Source: RFSX01 sp965230215
GTDB lineage: Bacteria; Bacteroidota; Bacteroidia; Chitinophagales; Saprospiraceae
NCBI GenBank assembly: GCA_965230215.1
Contig: CBDDKN010000002.1
Span: 1,054,001 to 1,118,000, forward strand
Reading direction: 5' to 3'
Length of the DNA stretch: 64,000 bases
Of the stretch, positions 42,824 to 52,048 are shown in pieces. The position numbers and the translations under genes are program-made. Numbering within the stretch: position 1 is the stretch's first letter; each line of letters begins with the position of its first letter. The notes under the pieces were generated by a model. It did no database searches. It was not told the DNA's origin and was given only the letters and a program-made list of their open reading frames with translations.

Positions 42824-44149
42824 ATGTACAGAACCATCCTTTCAATTCTATTAGCCACAGTCTTACTTTACTCTTGTTATACTGGGTTGGAGAGTATAAA
42901 GTTGTCCAAGCAGGAAAATGATTACAGGTATGACTATGCAGAAATACATCTGATAAAGTATGGACTTTTCAATCTAGATCTTTGGAAATCAAAGCTGTTC
43001 GAAGTTCTTGAGGGACGCATCGATGATTTTGAGATTACGGCGCGCGATCTTGATGCCATAAAGAAGCAGATTGAACTGTATCTGGGAGATCTTTATAAGG
43101 AATACTTTGAGTCTGGAAAGCTGATTGATGCACTGGTTGAGGCGAGACAGGGGGATGATGATGAAAAGAAGCTGGGCAAACTGTTTGTTGGTCTTTTCCG
43201 GAAGAATATAGAAGATGAAATCAAGAAAATTGATTTCAAGGCGCAAATTCCTGTTATAGCTGATAATCTGATGGTTGAGCTTGAACGCAAAACCCCTGAG
43301 ATAAAAGAATCGATAAGCAAGTCAATTAGTGATCTTCTTGCAAAAGAACTTGCTGCTAACTTAAGAGATCAAAGGCAACCAATATTTGAGGAATATGGCT
43401 TTGATAATTTTGAGGAGACAGATGCATTTCTTCTCTCAGACCTGGCAAAAATCCAAAAGGAAAAAAAGTCAATGTTGACACGAACACTGGCCGCTCTTGG
43501 ATTATCCTTGGTACTATTGATATTTCTATACAGGCAGACGGAACTTAAGTATGCGATGAGTTGGTTGACTGCCATTTGCACAGTATTTCTCTTCCTGGGG
43601 CTTGCTCTTCCGATGATTGATCTTGATGCAAGACTCTCAAGTATCGATGTAAGTTTGCTTGGTACTCAGATACACTTCGACGAACAGGTTATGTATTTTC
43701 AAAGCAAATCAATAATCGATGTTACGATCACCCTTCTGGAGGGTAGAGGAATTGATCTAAAGATTGTTGGCATTCTGATTTTGCTTTTCAGTATTGTCTT
43801 TCCCTTTATCAAAATGTTGTTTACACTTCTGTATTTGTTTTTTACAAAACCACGTCAACTCAAGCTTGTGCGGGTATTCATCTTTTATATGGGCAAATGG
43901 TCGATGGCGGATGTATTCGTCGTAGCTATTTTTATGTCTTATATTGGATTTTATGGTTTGATTAGCTCTATGTTGGGGGACTTTTCCAGCCAAAGTCATT
44001 CCTCTGTTGCAGAAACGATTAACTACTCCAAGTTATCACCAGGGATAATATTCTTTACGAGCTATTGTATTCTTTCTATTATCATGAGTGGCATTATACA
44101 AAGGAAGAAAATCACACCAGATCAAATTGCAGCGACAGGTACAGAATAA
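42824..44149 (+). CDS. PqiA-domain membrane protein with extra helical N-terminal domain
   Basis: About 441 residues from ATG 42824 (ATG 42803 also possible). A hydrophobic N-terminus with LLYSC, resembling a lipobox or a first membrane helix, precedes an acidic-helical region of about 200 residues (about 25-215). Four membrane helices then span about 220-425, with VSLLGTQIHFD and FYMGKWSMADVFVVAIFMSYIGF of the PqiA family. PqiA works with PqiB/C (MCE proteins) in lipid movement across the envelope; no MCE gene is present here. The 3' end overlaps the converging DUF6427 gene by 38 nt. Confidence 0.7.
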   Translation: MYRTILSILLATVLLYSCYTGLESIKLSKQENDYRYDYAEIHLIKYGLFNLDLWKSKLFEVLEGRIDDFEITARDLDAIKKQIELYLGDLYKEYFESGKLIDALVEARQGDDDEKKLGKLFVGLFRKNIEDEIKKIDFKAQIPVIADNLMVELERKTPEIKESISKSISDLLAKELAANLRDQRQPIFEEYGFDNFEETDAFLLSDLAKIQKEKKSMLTRTLAALGLSLVLLIFLYRQTELKYAMSWLTAICTVFLFLGLALPMIDLDARLSSIDVSLLGTQIHFDEQVMYFQSKSIIDVTITLLEGRGIDLKIVGILILLFSIVFPFIKMLFTLLYLFFTKPRQLKLVRVFIFYMGKWSMADVFVVAIFMSYIGFYGLISSMLGDFSSQSHSSVAETINYSKLSPGIIFFTSYCILSIIMSGIIQRKKITPDQIAATGTE

Positions 44150-45092
44150 AAAACATTAAGAACATAAATTCCTTGATGATGGCATTATCTCTTTCTTCAA
44201 GATAGAGGCCTGTTAGAATGGAGATGGGAAGTGAGATGATCAACAGATGAACAAGCTCCTGTTCTGGCGCCATAAAAAAGCTGATAAACCCGAATAGCAA
44301 TAGCCAATAGCACAATTCTATTTTCTTAATGGCATCGAATTTTTTCTTCTTCAATAGATGCTGCTGAAGCGTCACCAGATATATCAGCAATAACATGACC
44401 ATAATCAGCCTTATCAAAGTTGGAATATCTGATAGGTCAATTTCAGGAATGCTGAAACTGGGTGTAAAGTAAGTGTAAAGATCAGAAACTTGACCATGGT
44501 TATTGAGCAACACAGCTGTCAGAAAAACAGGACACAAGAACGCAAAAATCAACTGGAGCACCTCTTGAAGCTTTAAACCCCTTAAACTCATTTGTCCCAG
44601 GATCAGGACTATGATGAAATACATATATGGCTGATAGAACAAGCTGGCCAATCCAAGAAAAAAGCCAGTATTAAAAGTTGTTGCTATAGGCTTATGCTTC
44701 TTGTAAAGCATGAACATACTTCTTATCGAGAGGATGAAGAAGAAGTTGGCCAGGAGGATATGATGTAAAGCGTAATTGTCAAGACTCCAACAACAAAAGA
44801 GCACCATCACACCGCCAGGAATTATACTGAGAGCTCTACTCATTCGGTTTTTGATGACGAGATCTGCAAGCATAATACCTTGAAGACAAATAAAAGTCAG
44901 TGCATAGCCTAGATTGATAAAAGCCTGGTCAGCCAATAGGAGCCCGATGTGGAAAACCTGTTCAAAAGGCAGGTTTGTATCTGTAAACTGGAGCTTGCTC
45001 GGGAAAAATATATAAGAAGAAAGGCAAACAGCCGTGAAGGCTATTAACCAGAAGTAATTGATCAACAGGTTTCTCCTAAAAAGTGAAAGCAC
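44112..45092 (-). CDS. DUF6427 family multi-pass membrane protein
   Basis: 326 residues from GTG 45092. About nine or ten membrane helices, with the FRRNLLINYFW opening, GIMLADLVIKNRMSR in the first third, and FNTGFFLGLASLFYQPYMYFIIVLILGQMSLRG in the middle, typical of DUF6427 proteins of Bacteroidota. Function unknown; many are next to genes for polysaccharide or gliding functions. Its end overlaps that of the PqiA-like gene by 38 nt. Confidence 0.7.
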   Translation of the reverse strand: MLSLFRRNLLINYFWLIAFTAVCLSSYIFFPSKLQFTDTNLPFEQVFHIGLLLADQAFINLGYALTFICLQGIMLADLVIKNRMSRALSIIPGGVMVLFCCWSLDNYALHHILLANFFFILSIRSMFMLYKKHKPIATTFNTGFFLGLASLFYQPYMYFIIVLILGQMSLRGLKLQEVLQLIFAFLCPVFLTAVLLNNHGQVSDLYTYFTPSFSIPEIDLSDIPTLIRLIMVMLLLIYLVTLQQHLLKKKKFDAIKKIELCYWLLLFGFISFFMAPEQELVHLLIISLPISILTGLYLEERDNAIIKEFMFLMFFILYLSLQFDLV

Positions 45093-45143
45093 TCAGCACA
45101 GTTATAGGTCAAATAATACGGGCGGGATTATAATCTGACAAAG

Positions 45144-45151
45144 CAAATATA
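45144..45151 (-). promoter_or_regulatory. -7 element for the DUF6427 gene
   Basis: On the minus strand TATATTTG, an exact TAnnTTTG match, about 52 nt before the GTG start. The upstream -33 match is poor. Confidence 0.4.
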
Positions 45152-45246
45152 TTTTATTCAAAATACAAAAAGCCAATGCCATTTATAGAGGGTTCAAATT
45201 ACAAAGCCATGACAATTAAAGGAAATAGAGATTATATTTTTGATAT

Positions 45247-46485
45247 ATGAGTCTAATAGATCATTATAAGGTTATTACTGTGACCCATCACAACCTTGAT
45301 ATCGCTGATATCGGTAACTTCTATGTGAAGCCAACGGATGCCAGCGATTCAACAGATGATGTGTTGCATCGTGTTAAATCCAGCTTTGGAATAGACGAGA
45401 TGATCTACCTTGAGACTTGTAATAGAGTCTGTTATATTTTGTTTGCAGACTTCAATATCACTGATCAATTTCTTGGTCAATTTTTCTCAGCATTGAATTC
45501 AGATCTTGAAAAGGACACCATAGATCATATTCACAGTTTTGTAGACTTCTACGAGGGAGAGTCTGCACTTAAGCATGTCTTTGAGATGGCATCTTCAATG
45601 GATTCATTGGTTATTGGTGAAAGGGAGATATTCAGACAGTTCAGAAAGGCTTATGATAGTTGCAAAGCTTCAGGGCTATGTTCTGATAATCTTAGAATTC
45701 TTGAAAAATTGACTGTATCCACAGCGAAGAGAATATACTCTGAAACGAAGATAGCTGAAAAAGCATTATCTGTTGTGTCTCTGGCCATACAGGCCATGAA
45801 GCAGATCAATGATTCCAAAGACCAGCGCATCTTACTTATAGGTTCCGGAGAAACAAACACCTTGGTTGGCAAATTTCTTCGCAAATACGAGATTAAGAAC
45901 GTATCGATATATAACCGAAGCATTGATAATGCCAAATCCCTTGCGGATATGATGCAGGCCCGCTCATATCATTTGAGTGAGTTGTCACAAATTGATGGGG
46001 AGTTTGATACAATATTTATTTGTACTTCAGCCAATCAGGTTGTGGTGGACAGCATGCTGTACAGGAAGATGATCAAGAATGATGACAGTAAAAAACTGAT
46101 CATTGATCTCGCGGTGCCTCGCAACATCTCTGAAGAAGTTGTAGATACATTCAATGTCGAATATATCGATATCAGCAAGCTTAAAAGTCTTTCAGAGAAA
46201 AACCTGGCTACCCGTAAAAAGGAATTACATAAAGCACAGCCTATCATTGCCGAGCAATTGAGAGCCTTCAAGGATGTGTTTCAGCAGAGACAATTGGAAA
46301 AGGCCTTATCTGATATTCCGGTTGAGATAAAGCAAATCAAACATAGAGCACTGAATGAGGTCTACAAGGACAGGCTAAGTCAGCTTGACGAAGTCTCACT
46401 TGGCTTGGTGCATGAGATGCTGAATTATATGGAGAAGAAGTGTATCTCAGTTCCGATTAAAAAGGCAAGAGAGCAAATGACTTAA
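45247..46485 (+). CDS. hemA: Glutamyl-tRNA reductase
   Basis: 412 residues. The first committed enzyme of C5-pathway haem synthesis: it reduces glutamyl-tRNA to glutamate-1-semialdehyde with NADPH. The catalytic Cys is C58 in YLETCNRVC, the tRNA-binding block MASSMDSLVIGEREI is at about 115-129, and the NADPH-binding LLIGSGETNTLVGKFL begins near residue 198. The dimerisation domain (about 315-412) is present. No other hem gene is adjacent in the window. The stop overlaps that of the converging DksA-like gene by 4 nt. Confidence 0.95.
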   Translation: MSLIDHYKVITVTHHNLDIADIGNFYVKPTDASDSTDDVLHRVKSSFGIDEMIYLETCNRVCYILFADFNITDQFLGQFFSALNSDLEKDTIDHIHSFVDFYEGESALKHVFEMASSMDSLVIGEREIFRQFRKAYDSCKASGLCSDNLRILEKLTVSTAKRIYSETKIAEKALSVVSLAIQAMKQINDSKDQRILLIGSGETNTLVGKFLRKYEIKNVSIYNRSIDNAKSLADMMQARSYHLSELSQIDGEFDTIFICTSANQVVVDSMLYRKMIKNDDSKKLIIDLAVPRNISEEVVDTFNVEYIDISKLKSLSEKNLATRKKELHKAQPIIAEQLRAFKDVFQQRQLEKALSDIPVEIKQIKHRALNEVYKDRLSQLDEVSLGLVHEMLNYMEKKCISVPIKKAREQMT

Positions 46486-46820
46486 GTTCTGTCTGCGCAG
46501 CGAATACATTTGCTGCTTTCTGGCATATACATCAGCCTGGCGGGGTTGATGGGATTCTTACAAGCCACACATATTCCAAATCCATCAGAGTCGATCTTAC
46601 TTAAGGCCAGTTTCAACTTATTTCGCTTAGATATTTTATTTCTTAAAGATGCTTCCATGACACTTTTATTATTGATGGCATCCATTCTGCTTACACGACC
46701 TATGGAATTCTCAGGGCTAATCGGCTTGGTCATCTCCTCTGTTTCCTTGATATCCAATTCATATTTATCGATGAGTTCGATGATCTTTTCCTTCAATTTC
46801 TGTTTGTCTTCTGGACTCAT
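46482..46820 (-). CDS. TraR/DksA family zinc-finger regulator
   Basis: 112 residues. Helical coiled-coil N-terminus (about 1-75) followed by a C4 zinc finger CVACKNPINPARLMYMPES with a second Cys pair (CIRC) near the C-terminus, of the TraR/DksA type. DksA proteins bind the secondary channel of RNA polymerase and, with ppGpp, shift transcription; smaller relatives have varied roles. The acidic pair of DksA at the coiled-coil tip is not obvious. Stop overlaps that of hemA by 4 nt. Confidence 0.85.
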   Translation of the reverse strand: MSPEDKQKLKEKIIELIDKYELDIKETEEMTKPISPENSIGRVSRMDAINNKSVMEASLRNKISKRNKLKLALSKIDSDGFGICVACKNPINPARLMYMPESSKCIRCADRT

Positions 46821-46945
46821 ATAGTCGTTTTAACAAAGATAAAATTATTAAATAGCGCTGTTTAAGCAATATAATGGATTTGTATACTATTGAAATACAG
46901 ATAATTGTAACTTAGAAAGCGCATCTATATTTCACAACACTAGCT

Positions 46946-47299
46946 TTGGCTCAACTCAACTGGACATATTATTCACTTTCTGGGGTTCCATATAGCATCG
47001 ATATGTATCATGGCGATGATTCAGGTCATCTTATCTTATTTGTCAATTCCGAAATCATTTTGATTGATTTTGATCAAAAAGAGAATAACAGCTACTCTTT
47101 TTATATAGAAAACCAATTGCTGGAGTTTAAAATCGAAGAGGACCAAAGCAAATATGATTATGTATTAACACCCCAAGCACCCGAAGTTCCAGGCCTGGTT
47201 GAGGAAAAATATTTTGATGAACACTTTTGGATACCTTTAATCATCCTTATCATTGCGGTCAACTTATTATTTCTGTTTTTTACAAACAGCTTTTTCTAA
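46946..47299 (+). CDS. Small protein with C-terminal membrane helix, upstream of scpB
   Basis: 117 residues from TTG 46946. The soluble part has strands such as YSIDMYHGDDSGHLILFVNSEIILIDFDQ and SYSFYIENQLLEFKIEED, like a small beta-sandwich conserved in Bacteroidota but without a name I can give. The C-terminus (about 95-115, WIPLIILIIAVNLLFLFF) is one membrane helix, so it should be tail-anchored with the N-terminus inside. The scpB gene starts 4 nt after its stop. The TTG start is inferred from the conserved N-terminal strands. Confidence 0.55.
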   Translation: MAQLNWTYYSLSGVPYSIDMYHGDDSGHLILFVNSEIILIDFDQKENNSYSFYIENQLLEFKIEEDQSKYDYVLTPQAPEVPGLVEEKYFDEHFWIPLIILIIAVNLLFLFFTNSFF

Positions 47300-47303
47300 A
47301 ATT

Positions 47304-47873
47304 GTGACTTTGGACAATCTGAGTATATATATTGAAAGCCTGATTTTTGCAACTGACAAAGCCATTAGCGTTAAGGAGCTATGTCAGACGCTGTCTGTGT
47401 ATTTTGATACCAAGATTACAACTGACGAGGTGTCTGAAGCTATCGTAGTTCTACAGGAAAAATATAAATCAGATCAATTTGCTTTTGAGATTATTCAGAT
47501 TGCAGGGGGATATCAATTTATGACGAAAGGCCTTTATCATGGTGTTGTGGCCCAGCACCTCAGGTTGGAATCTAAAAAGAAAATCTCTCGTGCGGCGTTG
47601 GAAACATTGGCTATAATTTCATACAAACAGCCTGTGACCAAATCAGAAATGGAATCCATCAGAGGTGTTAATTGTGATTATGGTGTTCAAAAGCTTCTCG
47701 ATATGGAGTTGATTGAAATTGTTGGTAGAGAAGAGGGTCCGGGTAAGCCTTTGTTGTACGGCACTTCTGAAAAATTCATGGATCATTTCGGCATAAATGA
47801 CCTCAATGATCTTCCCCAACTAAAAGAATTTGAAACCGAAGCACAGACTATTGGGTTAAAAGAAGAGGAATAA
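47304..47873 (+). CDS. scpB: Segregation and condensation protein B
   Basis: About 190 residues from GTG 47304 (or TTG 47310); an ATG at 47253 in this frame overlaps the upstream gene and adds residues not found in the family. The two winged-helix domains carry LESLIFATDKAI-like opening, GGYQFMTKG, LETLAIISYKQPVTKSEMESIRGVNCDYGVQKLLDMELIEIVGREEGPGKPLLYGTSEKF (read in pieces), which are diagnostic. ScpB joins ScpA and SMC in chromosome condensation. ScpA is not in the window. Confidence 0.92.
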   Translation: MTLDNLSIYIESLIFATDKAISVKELCQTLSVYFDTKITTDEVSEAIVVLQEKYKSDQFAFEIIQIAGGYQFMTKGLYHGVVAQHLRLESKKKISRAALETLAIISYKQPVTKSEMESIRGVNCDYGVQKLLDMELIEIVGREEGPGKPLLYGTSEKFMDHFGINDLNDLPQLKEFETEAQTIGLKEEE

Positions 47874-47881
47874 GTATTAAA

Positions 47882-48409
47882 ATGGACAAACCTCTTGTAA
47901 ATCGCGTAGCCAATAGTGGTCTGAAAGTAATCAACCTGGAACATTATTATCCGGAAGCAACAATGACTCCATTCGATTTGAAACCGTTTCTTTTTAAGGA
48001 GCTTATCCTTAAGGAAAAGGATTTCAGGTCAGCGCTCAAAGAGCATGATTGGAATGTCTATCAGGACCAGATCGTTCTATTGTTTAATTCAAATGATGCC
48101 ATTATTCCAGTCTGGGCTTATATGCTTGTGTCCAGTTATCTCTCTGGGATAGCCAAAGAGGTTTTTCAAGGAACGCAAGAGGAGTACTTGAAGCATCATT
48201 ATAAAGATGTAGTTAGGGATTTTGATCTGGAGGCCTATCAGGATGAACGTGTTGTGATCAAAGGCTGCAGCGAAAAAGAGGTACCTCCTTTTGCATATGC
48301 AGAGATCACGGGGGCATTAAAACCATTTGCGCAAAGCATTATGTATGGGGAGCCTTGTTCAACGGTGCCTATATTCAAGAGACCGCGTAAGTTGCCATTG
48401 AAGGACTGA
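47882..48409 (+). CDS. DUF2480 family protein
   Basis: 175 residues, cytoplasmic. VNRVANSGLKVINLEHYYP at the start, the DLKPFLFKELILKEKDFR block and VWAYMLVSSYLS in the middle, and VYGEPCSTVPIFKR-like end (YGEPCSTVPIFKR) identify DUF2480, found in Bacteroidota and without known function. It starts 8 nt after scpB, so may share its transcript. The stop lies 3 nt from that of the converging DUF1801 gene. Confidence 0.85.
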   Translation: MDKPLVNRVANSGLKVINLEHYYPEATMTPFDLKPFLFKELILKEKDFRSALKEHDWNVYQDQIVLLFNSNDAIIPVWAYMLVSSYLSGIAKEVFQGTQEEYLKHHYKDVVRDFDLEAYQDERVVIKGCSEKEVPPFAYAEITGALKPFAQSIMYGEPCSTVPIFKRPRKLPLKD

Positions 48410-48412
48410 TAT

Positions 48413-48757
48413 TTATTTTTGTTCGTCAAGAAAGAGGGCTTCAGCAAAGCACTCCATAACCCTTTCTTCAGCCGCTTCTTCAATTGTCTTTATCTCTATG
48501 CCAGCTATCATTTTACGTCCCTTGGAATGAAGATATTCTGGATAAGCGCTCAGTTCCTGGCCTTTAATAAAGCATAATTCTACACCACCTTTTTTAAGAG
48601 GATTGATATAACAGATCCATGACTTGTAATCATAGAATGGAATTCGGTATCGAATTTTGCTTGTAATTTCAGGAAAGTTAAGAAAGCAATCATGCAGATA
48701 TTCAACAATCTGGAGTTGATTGGAATCAAGCCTTTCCCTGAATGCATCAGCAAGCAT
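48413..48757 (-). CDS. DUF1801 domain protein
   Basis: 114 residues. The order of helices and strands, with EITSKIRYRIPFYDYKSWICYINPLKKGGVELCFIKG, matches the DUF1801/YdhG-like fold related to frataxin and steroid-like binding folds; function unknown. Its ATG overlaps the stop of the FTCD gene by one base (TAATG), so it is probably translated from the same transcript. Confidence 0.75.
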   Translation of the reverse strand: MLADAFRERLDSNQLQIVEYLHDCFLNFPEITSKIRYRIPFYDYKSWICYINPLKKGGVELCFIKGQELSAYPEYLHSKGRKMIAGIEIKTIEEAAEERVMECFAEALFLDEQK

Positions 48758-50445
48758 TACAAACCAATTATCTGATCAACCACAGATAGGACTTCTTTCA
48801 TACTTTTTTCTGACGCCTCCAAGATTTCATTAGCTGATTCCAGTGTCGATGAAACAAACGCTTTGTCATCAAAGTCTTTACAGTTAATCTTGACATTTAA
48901 TAGTGCTCCCTGGACAGCGGTATGGCAACAAAGCGCGCCTACTGCAGCATCAGATGCAGAGGCTTTAATCCCATTTTCGGCCATAGCTTTTAATAAAGGA
49001 TAAGATTCATTCGCTGTGCGCATTACTCTAAGGGGGACTTCAATGGCGTATTTGGTAGCATCAGAAATACGCTCTGATCTTTGTGCTTTTTCTGCTGCCG
49101 TCGATTTGGGAAGTCGAAGCGCTTCCAGTATTCTGTTAAATGAGAATGTGTCTTCATCAACGAGAAAGAGCAATTCGTCCTTGATGCTCTGTGCTTTTTG
49201 AGCATATTCAGAGTAGTATTCCCATTTGTCGTCCCATCCCCTTTTGTGCGCAGAGAGGTTGGCAACCATGCCGCCTAAGGAAGCACCCAGAGCGCCCACA
49301 TATGCAGAGATACTGCCACCTCCTGGTGCTGGTGACTCTGAAGCTGTCTCATTCGCAAATGCTTTTAGATTTTTACCTATCAATGGCCTCGCAGAAGCAT
49401 CCTCTAACATGAACTCTATCACCTTTTTATGCGGATCAAATTCTGAAAGCTCATCAAGACCCAATGATTTGATTGCAATCTTTATGATTTCCATCTCATC
49501 AATCCCAAGAGAACGTTGTTGCTGTTTTAGAAAATAGCGGCCTGCCTCAAGCAGGTGCTTCTTGGGGATTAATCCAACCAACTCAGAACCGGTAACCCGA
49601 AGGCCACGTTTATTAGCACATTCCCGAACCGTTTCAAATGCTTTGTGAAGGCTGGTGTCATTCAGATTGGTAAGATTCATAGAAATTTGGGCAATGCCAT
49701 ATTCGTCGATATACCAACCTATTGCTTTAACAGACTTAAGTATTCCCGGTTCTCTAAGGGCATTACCTTCTTCATCCCTTAATATTTTTCCTGTAATTGG
49801 GTTGCCCTCTCTTTTTATTCTTCCGTTTTCCCGTACATCAAAGGCAATCGCATTAGCACGTCTGACAGATGTTGTATTGAGGTTGACATTATATGCAATA
49901 AGAAAGTCCCGAACCCCAATAGCTGTTGCTCCAGCTCCTGGATTAAATTCTGCAGGACCATAATCCGGGGCCCATTCAGGATCGCTTAGTTTTCTAGCCA
50001 GACCTTCATATTCTCCAGAGCGTACAGTGGCCAGATTCTTTCTTTCGGGCTTAGAGGCTGCAGACTCATATAGGTATATGGGGATGTTAAGTTCATTACC
50101 GACACGTTCAGCCAGCTTTTCAGCATACTTGACCGTCTCTTCCATGGAGATTCCAGAGATAGGTATCAAAGGGCAAACATCGGTAGCTCCCATTCTGGGA
50201 TGTTCTCCTTTGTGCGTTCTCATATCTATTACTTCTGAAGCCTTTTTGATGGCTCGAAAAGCTGCTTCAATGACATCATCTGGCGCACCGACAAAGGTGA
50301 CTACCGTACGATTGGTTGCTTTTCCCGGATCAACATCAAGCAAGCTTACACCTTCAGTCTTTCTGATCTCATCACAGATGGTTTCAATTTTTGCTAAATC
50401 GACACCTTCGCTGAAATTGGGAACACATTCTATAATTGCACTCAT
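48757..50445 (-). CDS. ftcD: Bifunctional glutamate formimidoyltransferase/formimidoyl-THF cyclodeaminase
   Basis: 562 residues. The N-terminal formiminotransferase domain (about 1-325) shows ECVPNFSEG, MRTHKGEHPRMGATDVCP and the AFNPGAGATAIGVRDFLIAYN block; the C-terminal cyclodeaminase domain (about 345-550) shows SPAPGGGSISAYVGALGASLGGMV. The fused enzyme moves the formimino group from N-formiminoglutamate to tetrahydrofolate and releases ammonia, the end of one histidine degradation route. The animal enzyme has the same fused layout; many bacteria have separate genes. No other hut gene is adjacent. Confidence 0.93.
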   Translation of the reverse strand: MSAIIECVPNFSEGVDLAKIETICDEIRKTEGVSLLDVDPGKATNRTVVTFVGAPDDVIEAAFRAIKKASEVIDMRTHKGEHPRMGATDVCPLIPISGISMEETVKYAEKLAERVGNELNIPIYLYESAASKPERKNLATVRSGEYEGLARKLSDPEWAPDYGPAEFNPGAGATAIGVRDFLIAYNVNLNTTSVRRANAIAFDVRENGRIKREGNPITGKILRDEEGNALREPGILKSVKAIGWYIDEYGIAQISMNLTNLNDTSLHKAFETVRECANKRGLRVTGSELVGLIPKKHLLEAGRYFLKQQQRSLGIDEMEIIKIAIKSLGLDELSEFDPHKKVIEFMLEDASARPLIGKNLKAFANETASESPAPGGGSISAYVGALGASLGGMVANLSAHKRGWDDKWEYYSEYAQKAQSIKDELLFLVDEDTFSFNRILEALRLPKSTAAEKAQRSERISDATKYAIEVPLRVMRTANESYPLLKAMAENGIKASASDAAVGALCCHTAVQGALLNVKINCKDFDDKAFVSSTLESANEILEASEKSMKEVLSVVDQIIGL

Positions 50446-50620
50446 GGATAAAAAATTTGCGCTAAGGTAAGTTGATTTGGAAGAAATTCAATGTTCCGCA
50501 GTACTTGCTTTGAAGCATGCAAAAAGACAATTTTCTTAGATTATCGTAAACACTGTGGCGGGTATCTTCCGTTAATGTTATATTAGTTGTGCTATGGGTA
50601 GCATGTTGTAAACCATTTCA

Positions 50621-52048
50621 ATGTTAAGAAAGCTTGTCATATTATCCTTTATCATCACATCCTTAGGACTTAAGGGGCAGGAGATAAGTATTTCTCCTGA
50701 GTTGAGCCTTAGAAATTATTTTGCATATCATCTGATGGGTGATGTTCAAGGTAAGTCGATAGTATTGCGTGACAAGGGGTATGTCAAGGAAGTTGATGTG
50801 TTTAATCGTGATTTGGAGTTGGTACAATCAGCTGAGCTATTCCTAGAGAAGCGTCGCGTTGACATTTTTACTGTTAATGATCAGGATACAGTTTTTCAGA
50901 TGCTCTATGGCTATTTCGACCGAGACACGATGATATTCAGTTCAAGACGATACAACAACCGGGTTGAATTGGTGGATTCTGTCAAGTTTTTGAGACTACA
51001 CAAAAGCAATATCCGCAAAAAGATTTCTCATTCGGTTTCTGAGGATGAGAACAAGATTCTGCTGTCCACCATGGATGAACAAGAAAATCTTGTATTCATG
51101 CTTTTTAACTCTCTGACTCAATCATTGGAGTGGTCTACGAAGATTAAGATTGATGGAGATTATAAAACGGGCTTATACAACATAGTCCTTGCCAACAATG
51201 GTGACTTTATAATGACCCTTAATGATAATGTTTGGGTCGATAAACCCAAGGCACTTTCCTTTTTATTGGTCAGTCCAAGAAATGGTATTCATAAGTTTAT
51301 AACATTTGACTTGTCCGATAAAAAGCATAGGAACCTGGCGGTCAATTATGACAATGAGAACAGCAAATGGCTTGTGTGCGGAACTTATGGTGAAAGCAAG
51401 TCAAGAGAAGCAAAAGGGTTCTTCTATACAAGAAGATCAACAGGTCAATTTGATTCATTTGAGGTATTTGAGTATATGCCATTTCAGCAGAACTTATATG
51501 CCGAACTGATTCAGGGAAAACGCAAGAAGAGCAGGGTATTTGAAGATATCAAGCTGAAGGATGTCATCTTCAGAAATGATGGAGGGTTTGTCCTCATTTC
51601 TGAAATTGAGAGAGAATATGCCAGACGCAATCCATATTCTAATTATTCCAGAACCGCATATGACAACTATTCACGAAGAGCTTGGGTAGATTACTATAAT
51701 GACGACATCGTCGTAACCAATGTTTCTCCAGATGGCAGCCTGTTGTGGAACAAGGTTCTATATAAGAAGCAGTTTTCTCAGGATGATGATGGCATTTATT
51801 CTTCGTTTTTTATTCTCAAAACACCATCAAGATTGAGGTTTATATATAATGATGAAATAAAGCGTAACAATACCGTTAGTGAATACCTGATGGACCCAAC
51901 AGGTAAAATAGCAAGAAACAGTTTGTTGAGTACCGCATATCAAAAAATGAAACTACGCTTTAAGGATGCCATACAGATCAACTCTAACACCTTGCTTGTA
52001 CCTAGTGAGAGAACGTATGATTTGAATCTTGTCAGAATAACTTATTGA
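50621..52048 (+). CDS. Secreted protein of unknown function, propeller-like
   Basis: 475 residues. A signal peptide (cleavage after about 20, LKG) is followed by repeated blocks of strands, such as IVLRDKGYVKEVDVFNRDLELV, DIFTVNDQDTVFQMLYGYFD, NGDFIMTLNDN and DGGFVLISEIEREYARRN, consistent with a six- or seven-bladed propeller; a Tyr/Ser/Arg-rich patch lies around 338-362. I do not recognise a named family. No lipobox or C-terminal sorting domain is visible. The end overlaps the converging S24 regulator gene by 7 nt. Confidence 0.6.
   Translation: MLRKLVILSFIITSLGLKGQEISISPELSLRNYFAYHLMGDVQGKSIVLRDKGYVKEVDVFNRDLELVQSAELFLEKRRVDIFTVNDQDTVFQMLYGYFDRDTMIFSSRRYNNRVELVDSVKFLRLHKSNIRKKISHSVSEDENKILLSTMDEQENLVFMLFNSLTQSLEWSTKIKIDGDYKTGLYNIVLANNGDFIMTLNDNVWVDKPKALSFLLVSPRNGIHKFITFDLSDKKHRNLAVNYDNENSKWLVCGTYGESKSREAKGFFYTRRSTGQFDSFEVFEYMPFQQNLYAELIQGKRKKSRVFEDIKLKDVIFRNDGGFVLISEIEREYARRNPYSNYSRTAYDNYSRRAWVDYYNDDIVVTNVSPDGSLLWNKVLYKKQFSQDDDGIYSSFFILKTPSRLRFIYNDEIKRNNTVSEYLMDPTGKIARNSLLSTAYQKMKLRFKDAIQINSNTLLVPSERTYDLNLVRITY

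Noticed and set aside
46905..46945. Another TGTAAC-type ECF promoter before the small membrane protein gene
   Set aside because: TGTAACT is present but no CGT box lies 16 nt downstream (the nearest CGC is about 7 nt away), so the spacing does not match the sigma promoters at 41641-41756.
46941..46948. TAGCTTTG, an exact -7 box, upstream of the small membrane protein gene
   Set aside because: It overlaps the only start that keeps the conserved N-terminal strands, and no TTTG lies at -33, so transcription from here would remove the start codon. Probably a chance match.
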